DNA from: Puteibacter caeruleilacunae
GTDB taxonomy: Bacteria > Bacteroidota > Bacteroidia > Bacteroidales > Prolixibacteraceae
NCBI GenBank assembly: GCA_005217565.1
Contig: SJCO01000016.1
Coordinates: 1 to 64,000, forward strand
DNA length: 64,000 bases
Direction: 5' to 3'
Of this stretch, positions 1 through 11,100 are shown piece after piece. The notes under the pieces are model-generated. The model was given only the letters and a program-made list of their open reading frames with translations, ran no database searches and was not told the DNA's origin. The translations under genes were made by a program, and so were the position numbers. The stretch's first letter is position 1; every line of letters begins with the position of its first letter.

Positions 1-104
1 TAGACCGATCCTTTCAACCAATCCGGGCGTTGATAAAACTCGTCGTCCTTTTCACAACTCCAAAGGAGCAACAGAGTAATAAAGCCCAATAGAACTTTTC
101 TCAT
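1..104 (-). CDS. Lipoprotein N-terminus, possibly fasciclin-domain (partial)
   Basis: The first 104 bases read on the minus strand as an open start: MRKVLLGFITLLLLWSC followed by EKDDEFYQRPDWLKGSV, running off the left edge. The hydrophobic stretch ending in LLWSC is a lipoprotein signal peptide with the acylated Cys at residue 17. A short 'Y-RP-WL-GS' segment right after the Cys is familiar from Bacteroidota fasciclin-domain lipoproteins that sit beside SusC/SusD-type loci, but only 34 residues are visible, so the family is a guess. The gene diverges from the hybrid regulator at 625. Confidence 0.6.
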   Translation of the reverse strand, partial: MRKVLLGFITLLLLWSCEKDDEFYQRPDWLKGSV

Positions 105-624
105 AAGCTTTTTTTAAAAGATTAAACAATAATTTTAGTTTGGTTATAATTGTTGGAGCATCTCTCCAACGGTTTTTTTCTTTAGTATCTTTTTAGTTTT
201 TTAATAGTCGTTAGTTTTAATTTTCAGTCAATGAAATTTACATTGCGAATTAACATTTTTTCACACTTAACAACTTTCAAGAAATACCCAAAGACTTATG
301 AGATAAGTTCAATTTTCTGTCATCGCAGAAATAACCATCAGAGAAGTGAAATTATTTAAGTATCGTTGTGACACTTAAAACAAAATTAAAATAACAGCCA
401 ACTACCACAAACCCTAACAAGCTCTTTTTTAGGCATTTTAACAGGTTTTAGTTTTATAATTCCAATTCATTAAACATCTAGCTGTTTTTTCGTATTTCGT
501 TCATCCTTTTATAAGTTTCATTCATTTTCACTTTTAATTATCTTTCATCCGGTAACGCTACCGTAATTCTTCAAAACATTTACTATCTTTCGTTACTATT
601 TCCTAAAACCTAGCTAATACATCA
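105..624. promoter_or_regulatory. Divergent intergenic region
   Basis: AT-rich 520-base gap between the leftward lipoprotein and the rightward hybrid regulator, so it should hold both promoters. I see a hairpin at 152-179 (listed separately), and a TATCTTTC box shortly before the regulator start that is one base off the TAnnTTTG -7 consensus. No open frame of convincing length or composition is present. Confidence 0.4.
152..179 (+). terminator. Hairpin with T-run in leader of the leftward lipoprotein
   Basis: A perfect 7-bp stem (GTTGGAG / CTCCAAC, 5-base loop) is followed by seven T on the plus strand, the form of an intrinsic terminator. No plus-strand gene ends here. It either stops an unseen short plus-strand transcript or is a structure in the 5' leader of the lipoprotein mRNA. 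Confidence 0.4.
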
Positions 625-3600
625 ATGAAAAAACTTAGATTTTTATTCATATTGGTACTGTTGTATCACTCTGTGTGGGCTCAACACGATATCGATTTAA
701 ACTTCATCCCTTTATCGACAGAGAATGCTATTTCCTGTAATTCGATAACTTGTTTCTTTCAGGCAAAATCAGGAGAAATATGGATTGGTACCACAAATGG
801 CCTCAATAGATTTGATGGAAACAAAGTCCACCAATACTACCATATCATTGGCGACAGAACATCGTTGGCAGGAAATTACATTTATGATGTAGAGCAAGAT
901 GAAAACGGAGTAATCTGGATAGCGACTGGTCTTGGATTATGCAAATTTAATCCAACAAGTAATACCTTTAAAAAGTATTACCCTATCCCTATTGAACGAA
1001 ATGAAGGCTGCTTTTCGATTCTTCTTGATAACAAACAAAATTTATGGATAGGTACGAATAAGGGCTTATTAAAAAAACACACGCGTTCCGATGGTGAAGA
1101 GTATTTTGAGATCTACTCCGAAAAGTTAAAAAACGTATCAAAGATATTTCAGCATGACGACGAGAACCTTATTTTATTTAACTGGTCGACCTTATTTCAA
1201 TTTTCATTAAAAGATTCTAGCATAACTTTTATCGGCCCAAGTAACCCCAAAGAGTCAAGCTATAACTTTAGAGCTTTGTTTAAAGACAGCAAAGGTAGAA
1301 CATGGGCTGGTGGCCTGAACAAACCATTGTACCGATTATTGAAATATAACGATGGCTTTGTATTAAAAGACACGTTTCATGTGTTTAAAAATAAAGATGT
1401 ACGATGTATCAATGAAGATCATTCAGGCAACTTGTGGATTGGTACTTCTAAAGGAATGGATATCATCCACCCCAATGGAAAAATAAAGCATGTTTCGCAG
1501 AGTCAGTACAATCCAAATGGCCTAGGTTATCCTTCCATTGTGGCTATGATGAAAGATAAATACAATTCATTATGGATTGGCACCTTCTATGGAGGTGCAA
1601 AGATATACCGTGAAAGAAATAATTTATTCCACAATATTTTCCCCACCTTCAGAGATCATAAGTTCACGACCAATGTGATCAGAGGAATGTCGTTCCGACC
1701 CAATGGTGATTTATGGGTAGGGACAGAAGGTAGCGGCGCATTTATTTGGAATCAGGAGCAGAACAGGTTTCAGACTATTCCAGGTTTATCTGGTAAGAAT
1801 ATTAACATTCATAGTATCGACACCCTGGCCAACGGCAATGTGCTATTGGGAACCTATAAGTCAGGTGTTATTGAATATGATCATCAAAAGCAACAATTAA
1901 AGAATTTAAAAATTCATCGGACATGGGATGATATCTCCTCTGTGAAATGTGACAAGCAAGGAGATGTTTGGATCACAACCATGCACTATGGACTAACCAA
2001 ATATGATAAATCAAAACAGCACACCTGGAATAAACGCCTACCAATTCATATAAAAGTCCATCAACCTAGATATACCTGTATTGCCAGCGATAATCTGCTC
2101 TACATCTGTAATGGTACTGGAATAACTGTTTATGATTCCACAAAAGACAAGGTTGTTAAAGATAAATATGCAACCAAGCTCACGACACGACTTCGTTATA
2201 AAGCTGCTCAAACTGTATATGAAGATTCAGAACATAACATATGGATTGGATCTGAAGACTATGGCCTTTACAAATATGACTTACAGAGTGATACGATAAT
2301 AAACATCACTACAAGCGAGGGATTATCAAATAACTCAATATCCGGAATAATTGAGGATAACAATGGATTAATTTGGGTAACCACTGAAAACGGACTTAAT
2401 TCTGTTTCGAAAAACTTAAGTAGTATAAAGACTTATAACCACACAGATGGATTGCCTTCAAACCAGTTCATTCCTAACTGCATCAGCAAGGATTCTCAAA
2501 ATAATATCTATATGGGAACAGTCAATGGATTAACAGTTTTTAATCCAAATGATGTTTCTCCGGATATGACGAAGATAGAGGTGGTTATTTCCGACATCAA
2601 ATGGAATAATGAACAACTAAAGCATAACTCCTTTAAAGGCATTCCTTTTTTTGAAAATGGGCAATGGAACGATGTACATCTCTCGCATGATCAAAACTCG
2701 TTTACTATTTCCTATACAAATTTCTACTTTGGTGGTACTAAAAAACTCAAGTTTGCTTATCGATTGGTAGGAGTATCAAAGAGCTGGATTGAGACCTCAG
2801 ATCGTACGGTTAATTACAACAACCTAGCTCCAGGCGAGTATACCTTCGAGGTGAAAGCAACTAATCCTGATGGTAGATGGAATCCCAATCCAACGAGTAT
2901 GCACATTGTTATTCATCCTCCATTCTGGAAGACCAATACAGCCATCATGGGGTATGTTATCCTGTTTATCATCATCGTCTTCATTACGACAAGGGTTATT
3001 AGAGCAAGAATTAGATTAAGACATGAATTAAAGATCAGCAAAATCAGACGGGAAAAGGAGAAAGAGGCCAATAACATGAAGTTGCGCTTCTTCACCAATA
3101 TTTCACATGAATTCAGAACACCTCTTTCGCTAATCGCTGGTCCTGTCGATAATCTCTATGAAATCGAAAAAGATCCTTATAAGAAAAAGTTACTGGAGAT
3201 TACACAGCGGAACAGTAAAAGATTGCTGAACCTGATCAATAATCTTCTTGATTTTAGAAAGGCAGAGCAAGGATTTATGAGTCTTGATTATACAAGGGTA
3301 GATATTTCAACATTTGCTCAGCAACAACTCAATGGTTTTGCTGAATGGGCTCAAAAGAAGAACATTTCCATGGAATTAACTGTCGATGAGAAGCTAACCT
3401 TCTGGACCTTCGACAAAGCCAAAATAGCATCGGTATTCTATAACCTGCTTAGCAATGCGATAAAATACACACCTGAGGATGGTTGTGTAGAACTCGATAT
3501 TCAGCTGCAAAATGGAGACTTACTCATACAGGTGACCGACAATGGGAAAGGGATCTCTCCTGACGAAATAAGCAGTATATTTGACCGTTACTACCAATCG

Positions 3601-4602
3601 CAACAAGACGATTCAGCTCAGTTAAAAGGTTCAGGAATTGGATTGGCTTTAACAAAGGAAATTGTGAAAATGCATAACGGGTGGATTGCTGCGGAAAGTA
3701 TTCCTAACCAAAAGACAACGTTTACAATCACGCTTCCTCCGAAGAAAGATGTGTCACTGGAGAGTAACGCAGAAGTGTATCCAGATCAAGATATTATCAA
3801 TGATTTAAATGCAGCAGATCATCCTCAACATCAAAATGAAAGTAAAACGATTTTACTGGTTGAAGACAATGAGGATTTGAGAACCTATTTATCGAGTATA
3901 CTACAGCAAGAGTATCAGATAAAAACGGCAGAAAACGGTCAAGTGGGACTTGAATTATTAGCTGATCTATCACCTGATCTTATTATATCAGATGTAATGA
4001 TGCCAGTGATGGATGGCATAACATTCTGTAAGAAAGTAAAATCAACGGTTGCAACGTCACATATTCCGTTCATTATCCTCTCTGCAAAGGAAACAATCAG
4101 AGACCAGATTACAGGATTAGAAAGTGGTGCCAATGCATACATCCCCAAACCTTTTCACGCCAGATACCTAAAAGCTCAAATAAAAAGTCTGCTAGATCTA
4201 CAGTCGAAACAGCACGAAGCATTAACAGGACCTACAGCTCCTCAGGTTAATGAGCTAAACATGAATAACATTGACTCTACATTCTTGAAGGACTTAACAA
4301 ACTGTATTGAAGAGAATCTGCTGAATACAAGTCTGGGTTCAGCCTTCCTTGCTGAGCAACTTAACATGAGTAAGAGTACATTCTACAGGAAAATAACAGC
4401 TGTAACAGGCAAAGGAAGCACTGAGTTCATCCGCATAGTCCGCTTGCAAAAGGCTGTTAAACTTATGCATGAAAACAAATACTCAATCGCAGAGATAGCC
4501 GATATGGTTGGTTTTAGTACACAGGCCTATTTTGCCACCTGTTTTAAGAAGGAATTTAGCGTATCTCCAAAGATTTATATTAAGGAGCAATTAAAGCAAT
4601 AG
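625..4602 (+). CDS. Hybrid two-component system sensor/regulator (HTCS) 1
   Basis: This is a one-protein signalling system of the Bacteroidota type: it senses an oligosaccharide or similar ligand in the periplasm and controls nearby transport and hydrolase genes. Visible order in 1325 residues: signal peptide (1-19), about 600 residues of two-part propeller with repeated 'N-LWIGT--GL' blades, a Y_Y_Y domain (about 690-760), a membrane helix near 772-795, a HisKA domain with the phosphoacceptor in FFTNISHEFRTPLS (His near 828), an ATPase domain with DNGKGIS and GSGIGLAL, a receiver with DVMMPVMDG (Asp near 1123), and a C-terminal AraC-type helix-turn-helix pair (about 1225-1320). All key residues are present, so it looks functional. 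The target locus is probably left of the window, beside the lipoprotein at 1-104. The ligand is not deducible. Confidence 0.95.
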   Translation: MKKLRFLFILVLLYHSVWAQHDIDLNFIPLSTENAISCNSITCFFQAKSGEIWIGTTNGLNRFDGNKVHQYYHIIGDRTSLAGNYIYDVEQDENGVIWIATGLGLCKFNPTSNTFKKYYPIPIERNEGCFSILLDNKQNLWIGTNKGLLKKHTRSDGEEYFEIYSEKLKNVSKIFQHDDENLILFNWSTLFQFSLKDSSITFIGPSNPKESSYNFRALFKDSKGRTWAGGLNKPLYRLLKYNDGFVLKDTFHVFKNKDVRCINEDHSGNLWIGTSKGMDIIHPNGKIKHVSQSQYNPNGLGYPSIVAMMKDKYNSLWIGTFYGGAKIYRERNNLFHNIFPTFRDHKFTTNVIRGMSFRPNGDLWVGTEGSGAFIWNQEQNRFQTIPGLSGKNINIHSIDTLANGNVLLGTYKSGVIEYDHQKQQLKNLKIHRTWDDISSVKCDKQGDVWITTMHYGLTKYDKSKQHTWNKRLPIHIKVHQPRYTCIASDNLLYICNGTGITVYDSTKDKVVKDKYATKLTTRLRYKAAQTVYEDSEHNIWIGSEDYGLYKYDLQSDTIINITTSEGLSNNSISGIIEDNNGLIWVTTENGLNSVSKNLSSIKTYNHTDGLPSNQFIPNCISKDSQNNIYMGTVNGLTVFNPNDVSPDMTKIEVVISDIKWNNEQLKHNSFKGIPFFENGQWNDVHLSHDQNSFTISYTNFYFGGTKKLKFAYRLVGVSKSWIETSDRTVNYNNLAPGEYTFEVKATNPDGRWNPNPTSMHIVIHPPFWKTNTAIMGYVILFIIIVFITTRVIRARIRLRHELKISKIRREKEKEANNMKLRFFTNISHEFRTPLSLIAGPVDNLYEIEKDPYKKKLLEITQRNSKRLLNLINNLLDFRKAEQGFMSLDYTRVDISTFAQQQLNGFAEWAQKKNISMELTVDEKLTFWTFDKAKIASVFYNLLSNAIKYTPEDGCVELDIQLQNGDLLIQVTDNGKGISPDEISSIFDRYYQSQQDDSAQLKGSGIGLALTKEIVKMHNGWIAAESIPNQKTTFTITLPPKKDVSLESNAEVYPDQDIINDLNAADHPQHQNESKTILLVEDNEDLRTYLSSILQQEYQIKTAENGQVGLELLADLSPDLIISDVMMPVMDGITFCKKVKSTVATSHIPFIILSAKETIRDQITGLESGANAYIPKPFHARYLKAQIKSLLDLQSKQHEALTGPTAPQVNELNMNNIDSTFLKDLTNCIEENLLNTSLGSAFLAEQLNMSKSTFYRKITAVTGKGSTEFIRIVRLQKAVKLMHENKYSIAEIADMVGFSTQAYFATCFKKEFSVSPKIYIKEQLKQ

Positions 4603-4616
4603 CATACAGTAGTCAT

Positions 4617-4649
4617 AAAAAAAGGTGCCCGATTTGGGCACCTTTATAT
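4617..4649. terminator. Bidirectional terminator between HTCS1 and ppdK
   Basis: A 10-bp perfect stem (AAAGGTGCCC / GGGCACCTTT, 5-base loop) has an A-run on its left and a T/A run on its right. It lies between two convergent genes and can end both transcripts. Confidence 0.9.
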
Positions 4650-4671
4650 AATCAAATATCTATCGTTATTC

Positions 4672-7410
4672 TTATGCTGTTTCTAATACACCAGCTTTAA
4701 TGTTAGCTTGTGCAGCAGATAATCTGGCAATAGGTACACGGAATGGAGAACAACTTACGTAATCCATACCTACAGTATCGCAGAACTCTACAGATGATGG
4801 CTCACCACCATGCTCTCCACAGATACCAACTTTCAATTCAGGACGAGTAGAGCGACCTCTTTCAGTTCCCATGCGAACCAATTGGCCAACACCTTCCTGA
4901 TCTAATACCTGGAATGGGTCATTCTTCAAGATACCTTTGTTTAGATAAATTGGTAAGAACTTACCAGCATCGTCACGAGAATATCCGAATGTCATCTGCG
5001 TAAGGTCGTTAGTACCAAACGAGAAGAACTCAGCATACTTACTTACCTCATTTGCAGTAAGAGCAGCACGAGGAATCTCAATCATAGTACCTACCATGTA
5101 TTCAACCTCAATACCTTTTTCAGCCATTACTTCAGTAGCAACTGAGCGGATAATGTCGGCCTGCATACGGAATTCCTGAACTGTACCAATCAAAGGAACC
5201 ATAATCTCAGGTTTAGGATTCAATCCTTTAGCCTTCAAGTTACAAGCAGCTTCGATAATTGCACGTGCCTGCATTTCAGTAATTTCAGGATAAGTATTAC
5301 CTAAGCGACAACCACGGTGTCCTAACATTGGGTTAAATTCGTGAAGTCCGTCAACCTTAGCTTTTACTTCCTCAACAGAAACACCAAGTTCTTTAGCCAT
5401 TACTTCCTGAGCTTCTGGCTCATTAGGAGTAAACTCATGCAAAGGTGGATCTAACAAACGAATAGTAACACCGAATCCGTCCATAGCCTCAAGGATACCT
5501 TCAAAGTCGCCTCGTTGCATGAACAACAATTTACCTAGAGCAGCCTTACGACCTTCAACATCATCAGCAAGGATCATTTCACGAACTGCCTTAATACGGT
5601 CACCTTCGAAGAACATATGCTCAGTACGACATAATCCGATACCTTGAGCACCAAAGTTTCTAGCAACCTCAGCATCGTTAGGAGTATCAGCGTTAGTACG
5701 CACATACATACGAGTATAATTATTCGCTAGGTCCATCAATTTACCAAAGTTACCTGATAACTCTGGAGTGATAGTACCAACTTTTCCTTCATAAACATCA
5801 CCAGTAGTACCGTTCAACGACATCCAGTCACCTTCGTTATAGGTAACACCATTGATAGTCATCTTACGTGCTTTATAGTCTACACCAACTTCACCAGCAC
5901 CTGACACACAACATTTACCCATACCACGGGCAACAACAGCAGCATGAGAAGTCATACCACCACGTGCAGTCAAGATACCTTCAGCAGCGTGCATACCTCT
6001 AAGGTCCTCAGGAGAAGTCTCAATACGAACCAAGATTACTTTTTCACCTTTAGCTGCCCACTCTTCAGCCTCATCAGCGAAGAATACAATTTTACCTGTA
6101 GCAGCACCTGGAGAAGCAGGTAGTCCTTTTGTTAAAGTCTTTGCAGAAGCAATTGCTTTCTTCTCAAATACAGGGTGTAATAATTCATCAAGTTTATTAG
6201 CATCCTGACGAAGCAATGCTGTTTTTTCGTCGATAAATTTCTCATCAACCATTTCCATGGCGATACGAACCATAGCAGCACCTGTACGCTTACCATTTCT
6301 GGTTTGAAGCATCCAAAGCTTACCATCTTGAATCGTAAACTCAAGATCCTGCATATCTTTGTAGTGATCTTCCAATCGATTTTGAACTTCATCAAGCTCC
6401 TTATATACTACAGGCATAGTTTCCTCTAGTGAAGGATATTTTGAAGCTCTTAATTCTTCAGAAATACCTTGGTTAGCAGCCCATCTTTTTGAACCTTCCA
6501 AAGTAATTTCCTGAGGTGTACGTACACCTGCTACAACATCCTCGCCCTGAGCATCAATCAAGTACTCTCCGTTGAAGATGTTTTCTCCTGTTGCTGCATC
6601 ACGAGTAAATGCAACACCAGTAGCAGAGTTATCTCCCATATTACCGTAAACCATAGCTTGAACGTTTACCGCAGTACCCCATTCTTCTGGGATTTGTTCA
6701 AGTTGGCGATACAAGATAGCACGTTCAGTATTCCATGAATCAAATACTGCACATACTGATCCCCATAGCTGATCCCAAGGATTAGCAGGGAACTCTTTTC
6801 CGGTCTGAGTTTTTACAACATCTTTAAAACGCTGTACAATCTCTTTAAGATCTTCAGGTGTAAATTCGGTATCTGAGATATATCCTTTAGCCTCTTTCAC
6901 TTTATCCATCTCAACCTCAAAAGGATCATGCTCACCTTTCTCTGCTTCAACGCCCATTACAACGTCTCCATACATCTGAATAAAACGGCGGTATGAATCC
7001 CATGCAAAACGTTCGTTCCCTGATTTCTCAGCTAAGATCTTAACTGCGTCATCATTCATACCAAGGTTCAATACAGTATTCATCATACCAGGCATTGAAA
7101 CTCTTGCACCAGAGCGAACAGATAGCAATAGAGGGAAAGCTTCACCAGTGGAACCAAATTTTGCGTTCATTACCTTTTCGGTAGCGGCTACACCAGCTTC
7201 AACTTCAGCTTTAATCAAATCAATAACGGCTTCACGTCCTTGTTTGTTATACGCTGTACACACTTCAGTAGTGATAGTAAATCCTGCGGGCACAGGAACA
7301 CCAATAAGATTCATTTCGGCAAGGTTAGCACCTTTACCTCCTAATAAATTACGCATGTCGGCTTTGCCTTCGGCTTTACCGTCTCCAAACGTATAAACAT
7401 ACTTAACCAT
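4672..7410 (-). CDS. ppdK: Pyruvate, phosphate dikinase
   Basis: Interconverts pyruvate + ATP + Pi and phosphoenolpyruvate + AMP + PPi in the cytoplasm. In anaerobes it usually serves PPi-linked glycolysis or gluconeogenesis. The 912-residue length fits the family. The N-terminal nucleotide-binding part begins KYVYTFGDGKAEG and has GGKGANLAEMN. The swivelling phosphohistidine domain carries GGMTSHAAVVARGMG with the catalytic His. The C-terminal TIM barrel has MVGTMIEIPRAAL, SFGTNDLTQMTFGYSRDD and GICGEHGGEP. It is transcribed alone, convergent with HTCS1, and preceded by a 745-base gap. The sequence is intact. Confidence 0.97.
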   Translation of the reverse strand: MVKYVYTFGDGKAEGKADMRNLLGGKGANLAEMNLIGVPVPAGFTITTEVCTAYNKQGREAVIDLIKAEVEAGVAATEKVMNAKFGSTGEAFPLLLSVRSGARVSMPGMMNTVLNLGMNDDAVKILAEKSGNERFAWDSYRRFIQMYGDVVMGVEAEKGEHDPFEVEMDKVKEAKGYISDTEFTPEDLKEIVQRFKDVVKTQTGKEFPANPWDQLWGSVCAVFDSWNTERAILYRQLEQIPEEWGTAVNVQAMVYGNMGDNSATGVAFTRDAATGENIFNGEYLIDAQGEDVVAGVRTPQEITLEGSKRWAANQGISEELRASKYPSLEETMPVVYKELDEVQNRLEDHYKDMQDLEFTIQDGKLWMLQTRNGKRTGAAMVRIAMEMVDEKFIDEKTALLRQDANKLDELLHPVFEKKAIASAKTLTKGLPASPGAATGKIVFFADEAEEWAAKGEKVILVRIETSPEDLRGMHAAEGILTARGGMTSHAAVVARGMGKCCVSGAGEVGVDYKARKMTINGVTYNEGDWMSLNGTTGDVYEGKVGTITPELSGNFGKLMDLANNYTRMYVRTNADTPNDAEVARNFGAQGIGLCRTEHMFFEGDRIKAVREMILADDVEGRKAALGKLLFMQRGDFEGILEAMDGFGVTIRLLDPPLHEFTPNEPEAQEVMAKELGVSVEEVKAKVDGLHEFNPMLGHRGCRLGNTYPEITEMQARAIIEAACNLKAKGLNPKPEIMVPLIGTVQEFRMQADIIRSVATEVMAEKGIEVEYMVGTMIEIPRAALTANEVSKYAEFFSFGTNDLTQMTFGYSRDDAGKFLPIYLNKGILKNDPFQVLDQEGVGQLVRMGTERGRSTRPELKVGICGEHGGEPSSVEFCDTVGMDYVSCSPFRVPIARLSAAQANIKAGVLETA

Positions 7411-7737
7411 AGAGTGTTTTTGTTTTGTTTTTTGTTAGTTATTCATATATACTTGGGTGTGCTGTATCATTTTTATGTGATCGCTAATGTAGTCGTTTTT
7501 TTCAAGAAATAAAACTTTTTGAAACACTGTTTCCGCTCCACACGTGAGCATTTATTGGTGAATACGACCATACAATTAAGAATAATCCCAGTACGTATGA
7601 AATGTTCAATCATAAGCACGTCACACTAACAATGCAAATGCTTTACAAGTTCATTCATCCCCCTATTAAATTGATTTTAACATGCTTTAACAATTATTTC
7701 AAGATCTTAACTAATATAGACTTTACTTTTAGGGTGA
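7411..7737. other. ppdK upstream region
   Basis: Noncoding stretch upstream of leftward ppdK. It should contain the ppdK promoter, though no clear TAnnTTTG box is seen on the minus strand. The right end carries paired TTTAAC elements that begin the first small-RNA-like unit. Confidence 0.4.
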
Positions 7738-7813
7738 GTTTAGATTAAAGTTTTTTTCATAGGTTAGAATAATTAGAATAGCTAGAGGGTTGCATGGCGC
7801 TTCCCTCTTTTTT
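7738..7813 (+). ncRNA. Candidate small RNA 1 (promoter-leader-terminator unit)
   Basis: On the plus strand a -7-like box TACTTTTA (7724-7731) follows a spaced pair of TTTAAC/TTAACT elements. After about 55 bases comes a stem AGAGGG / CCCTCT followed by six or more T (7784-7813). No open frame lies between. A second unit with the same element order lies 300 bases downstream. Inferred to be a short independent RNA; no known RNA family is claimed. Confidence 0.45.
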
Positions 7814-8040
7814 ATGTTTCTATTTTTTCATTCCATTTTCCTGATTCCCGTTCTCTGTTCTTACAAAAAGTCATTTGGAAACCATTTCACAATTGGAGCG
7901 TGAGCTTATTAAAAAAGTCATGAAATTCTCCTGCGATAATATCGTTTTACCATCACACCCTTAACCATTCAACCCTCATTTAACAGATTTTAACGTTGCT
8001 TATCAGTAGTTAACTTAATATCGCCCTACATTTGTATCGT

Positions 8041-8141
8041 TAAGTTTAAGCAAAGACAATAAGATTTTTTCATAGTAAGTTTTTTTTCATAGAAATAGGT
8101 TTGGGTAAAAAAGGGATGAGCCACCACTCATCCCTTTTTAC
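8041..8141 (+). ncRNA. Candidate small RNA 2, homologous to unit 1
   Basis: A good Bacteroidota -7 box, TACATTTG (8027-8034), is preceded by the same TTTAAC ... TTAACT-AATAT arrangement as unit 1. The presumed transcript contains two copies of a T6-8 CATAG element that unit 1 has once, then ends at a strong hairpin (8107-8140). No protein-coding frame fits. It could also be read as the downstream gene's terminator used from both sides, but the promoter similarity to unit 1 favours a real short RNA. Confidence 0.5.
8107..8140. terminator. Terminator of HTCS2 (copy of the one at 11823)
   Basis: Stem AAAAAGGGATGAG / CTCATCCCTTTTT with a CCACCA-type loop, flanked by A-run and T-run, so it works in both directions. 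It follows the stop of the leftward HTCS2 and closes candidate small RNA 2. The hairpin is nearly base-identical to the one at 11823-11856. Confidence 0.85.
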
Positions 8142-8155
8142 ATTTGCATTAACTA

Positions 8156-11100
8156 CTATTCTTTTTTTCTGTATTGAAGCGGAGATATCCCAAATTGCTC
8201 TTTAAAGACTCGCGAAAAAGTTTTAGAAGAACCAAAGCCACATTGCTCTGTGATCTCACCCACTGAAGAACTAGTTTGCTTAAGCAATCTCGCGGCCTCC
8301 TTTAATCGATGAAGACGTATATACTCAACAGGAGTTAATCCAGTTAGTGCTTTCAACTTTTTATATAACGTAGAAGAACTCATCGCCACCATTAGGGCCA
8401 GCTTCTCTACCCTAAAATCCATATCTCCGATGTGTTCTTTAATGGCAGTCTCAACCTTATTTATAAATTCACTATCCATCGAATTCTCAATAAGAGAATT
8501 TACCTTCTCGTCGGGTTCTTGCGAAAATCGTTGCTGAAGCATACGGCGCTGTTGTAATAACTGTCCGACCTTGCTTCTCAGGATATCCTCACTAAAAGGC
8601 TTGGTTATATAGGTATCAGCTTGTGAAGAAATCGCTTTTAGCATCATCTCCTCATCCGCCCTTGCGGTAAGTAATACGACGGGAATATGACATGTATCAA
8701 AACTATTCCTTACTGAATTACATAACTCCAAACCATCCATTACAGGCATTATGATATCTGAAATAATCAGATCAGGCTGATGTAGTTTAATTAATGCCAT
8801 AGCCTGCTGACCATCAGATGCTGTTAGAATCCGATATTGTTGAATAAAAGTTTCCTTTACAAAACTTCGAATATCTTTTTGATCATCAACAATTATCAGC
8901 AGAGGCTTATTAGCTGAGGTGCTTTCATCAACATTAGACTCCTGGCGATATTCTTTATTTTGAACCGCAGTTTTAGGCAATAGCAAAGAAAATACACTAC
9001 CTACGCCTTCCTTGCTGGCGACTGTTATATCTCCTCCTAATAACATCGCATATTCTTTCGACAATGCCAATCCAATCCCTGCACCTGAATAAGGTTGATT
9101 CTTCCCCTTCTCAAAGCGTTCAAATATCCTATTAACCTCATCTTGAGGAATTCCTACTCCCTGATCCTTAATCCTAACCACGACATATTCTGTATCAGAC
9201 ACATCAAGTGTCAATGTTATCTTATCGTCGGGAGAAGAATATTTTACCGCATTCGTCAGTAAATTATACAATATGGTTTCAACCAATTCACGATCGGTAT
9301 TTATCCAGATAGACTCATCAGGTAATTCAACAACAAAAACATCCTTAAACTCCCGCAGACTAAATGCATCAACGATAGAAGTCAGAAAGTCGTTAAAACA
9401 GAAATTCTCCTCAACCACCTCTATTTCTGTAGACTCCATTTTCTTTAGATCAAGAATATTATTAACCATTCGTGATAATCGATCTGTATTATGAAGCACT
9501 CGTCTTAATTCCTTTTGTACTGATTCGTTATCATTCACTTCATTCACGACACGATCGACTCCACCTTTAATAAGGGTTAATGGAGATCTTATTTCGTGTG
9601 ATATATTCATAAAGAAGCGATATCTCACATCTTCAAATCTCTTCGATTGATAAAGTTCATGACGTCTTTTCAATCGCCGAATAACGAAAAAACTCACACC
9701 AATGATGCCAAGCAGTATGCAACCAATGATTACTAATATTCCCCATAATTGTTGCCACCAGGGTGTTAGTATAACAAACGGATAAGCAATAGCGTCTGAA
9801 GTACCTTTCTGGCGCACCTCAAAAACATAATCGCCAGGAGATAATTTGGTCCACGTTTTTCGATCATCCAATGTGGTTGACCAACCGGAGTTATTACCCA
9901 ACAATCGGAATTCATACTCTACGGGTTGTGATACATCATAATTCAAACAACGGTATTGAAATCCGATGGTTTTTAAGGTATGGTCAAAAGACATTTGAGA
10001 ATATTGATTAGTACCCAGGTTGGCCGAATAATATAGTTTACTTTCTTCATCCAAAATACGATAACCATCTACCTCACACCCCACCAGCATCACCTGATTG
10101 GCATGATCTTTAGATTGAACCTCTTCGGGAAAGAACCGACAGAATCCATTTCTTGTACCGAAATACAGATAACCAGCCCGATCTTTTGAAGTCCCCCTGG
10201 TAAAACTATTGCTCATCACCCCGCCCTGAAGCTTATGTTTTTCCATTTCCTTACGTTTGGTATCATAAGAAAGAAGTCCTATCGAGGTCCCAAGCCATAA
10301 TACTTCCGAAGCATCGCACTGTATGGCTTCAATTGTTATATTTTCATATTCACCACCAAGATCTACTTTTGTAAAAAGATCTTTGTCGGAATTATAGTAT
10401 AACAATCCATTACTTGTTCCAAACCAAACATCCTTGTTTATCGAGGTGGAACAATATAAGACATGGTTTCGGAGCGTATCCGGCCCTGTCCCATAGTTTT
10501 TTATATCATTCTTCTGAAGGTCCCATCTATAAAAACCATGTTCCCATGTAGATAGCCATACTACTGAATCACCAGTACTTGTGATAACTGAAAAACTATT
10601 TTCTTCAAACACATCAGGATCACTTAATTCGTTAAATGCATGATCCCAGGTATTATCTTCAGGTGTAAACCTTGCTAGGCCATTACTCGTCCCAACCCAT
10701 ATTCTCCCATGTTTATCTTCGTATAAGGTACTTATTTCACCATCTAGCCCAATATCAATTTTTACAGCTAAAAATGACTGATTCTGTCGTTCTTGGCGAG
10801 CGATATAGAACAATCCTTCACCTGCAGCACCGAACCAGATATTCTCATTGTTATCCTCATGGATGGGAAATATTTTTCCGTCGCTCAAAGGATTGTCCTT
10901 TTGAGCAGAATCATCAAATGAAACAAACCGTGCTTTCCCTTTCTCCAGGTCTCCTAAGCGCCAAATATTCACACCTCCACCAAATGTACTTATCCACACA
11001 TCACCGCGTTGTGTAACCAGAGGATAACTGATATTGCGATGAGTTAGTCCTTCCTTTTCATTATAATCGAACTTATAAAACTGGAAAACGCTCGACTTAA

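Noticed and set aside
6132-6395. Second minus-strand frame inside ppdK
   Set aside because: Fully inside a conserved housekeeping gene and Lys/Phe-biased as expected from a shifted frame.
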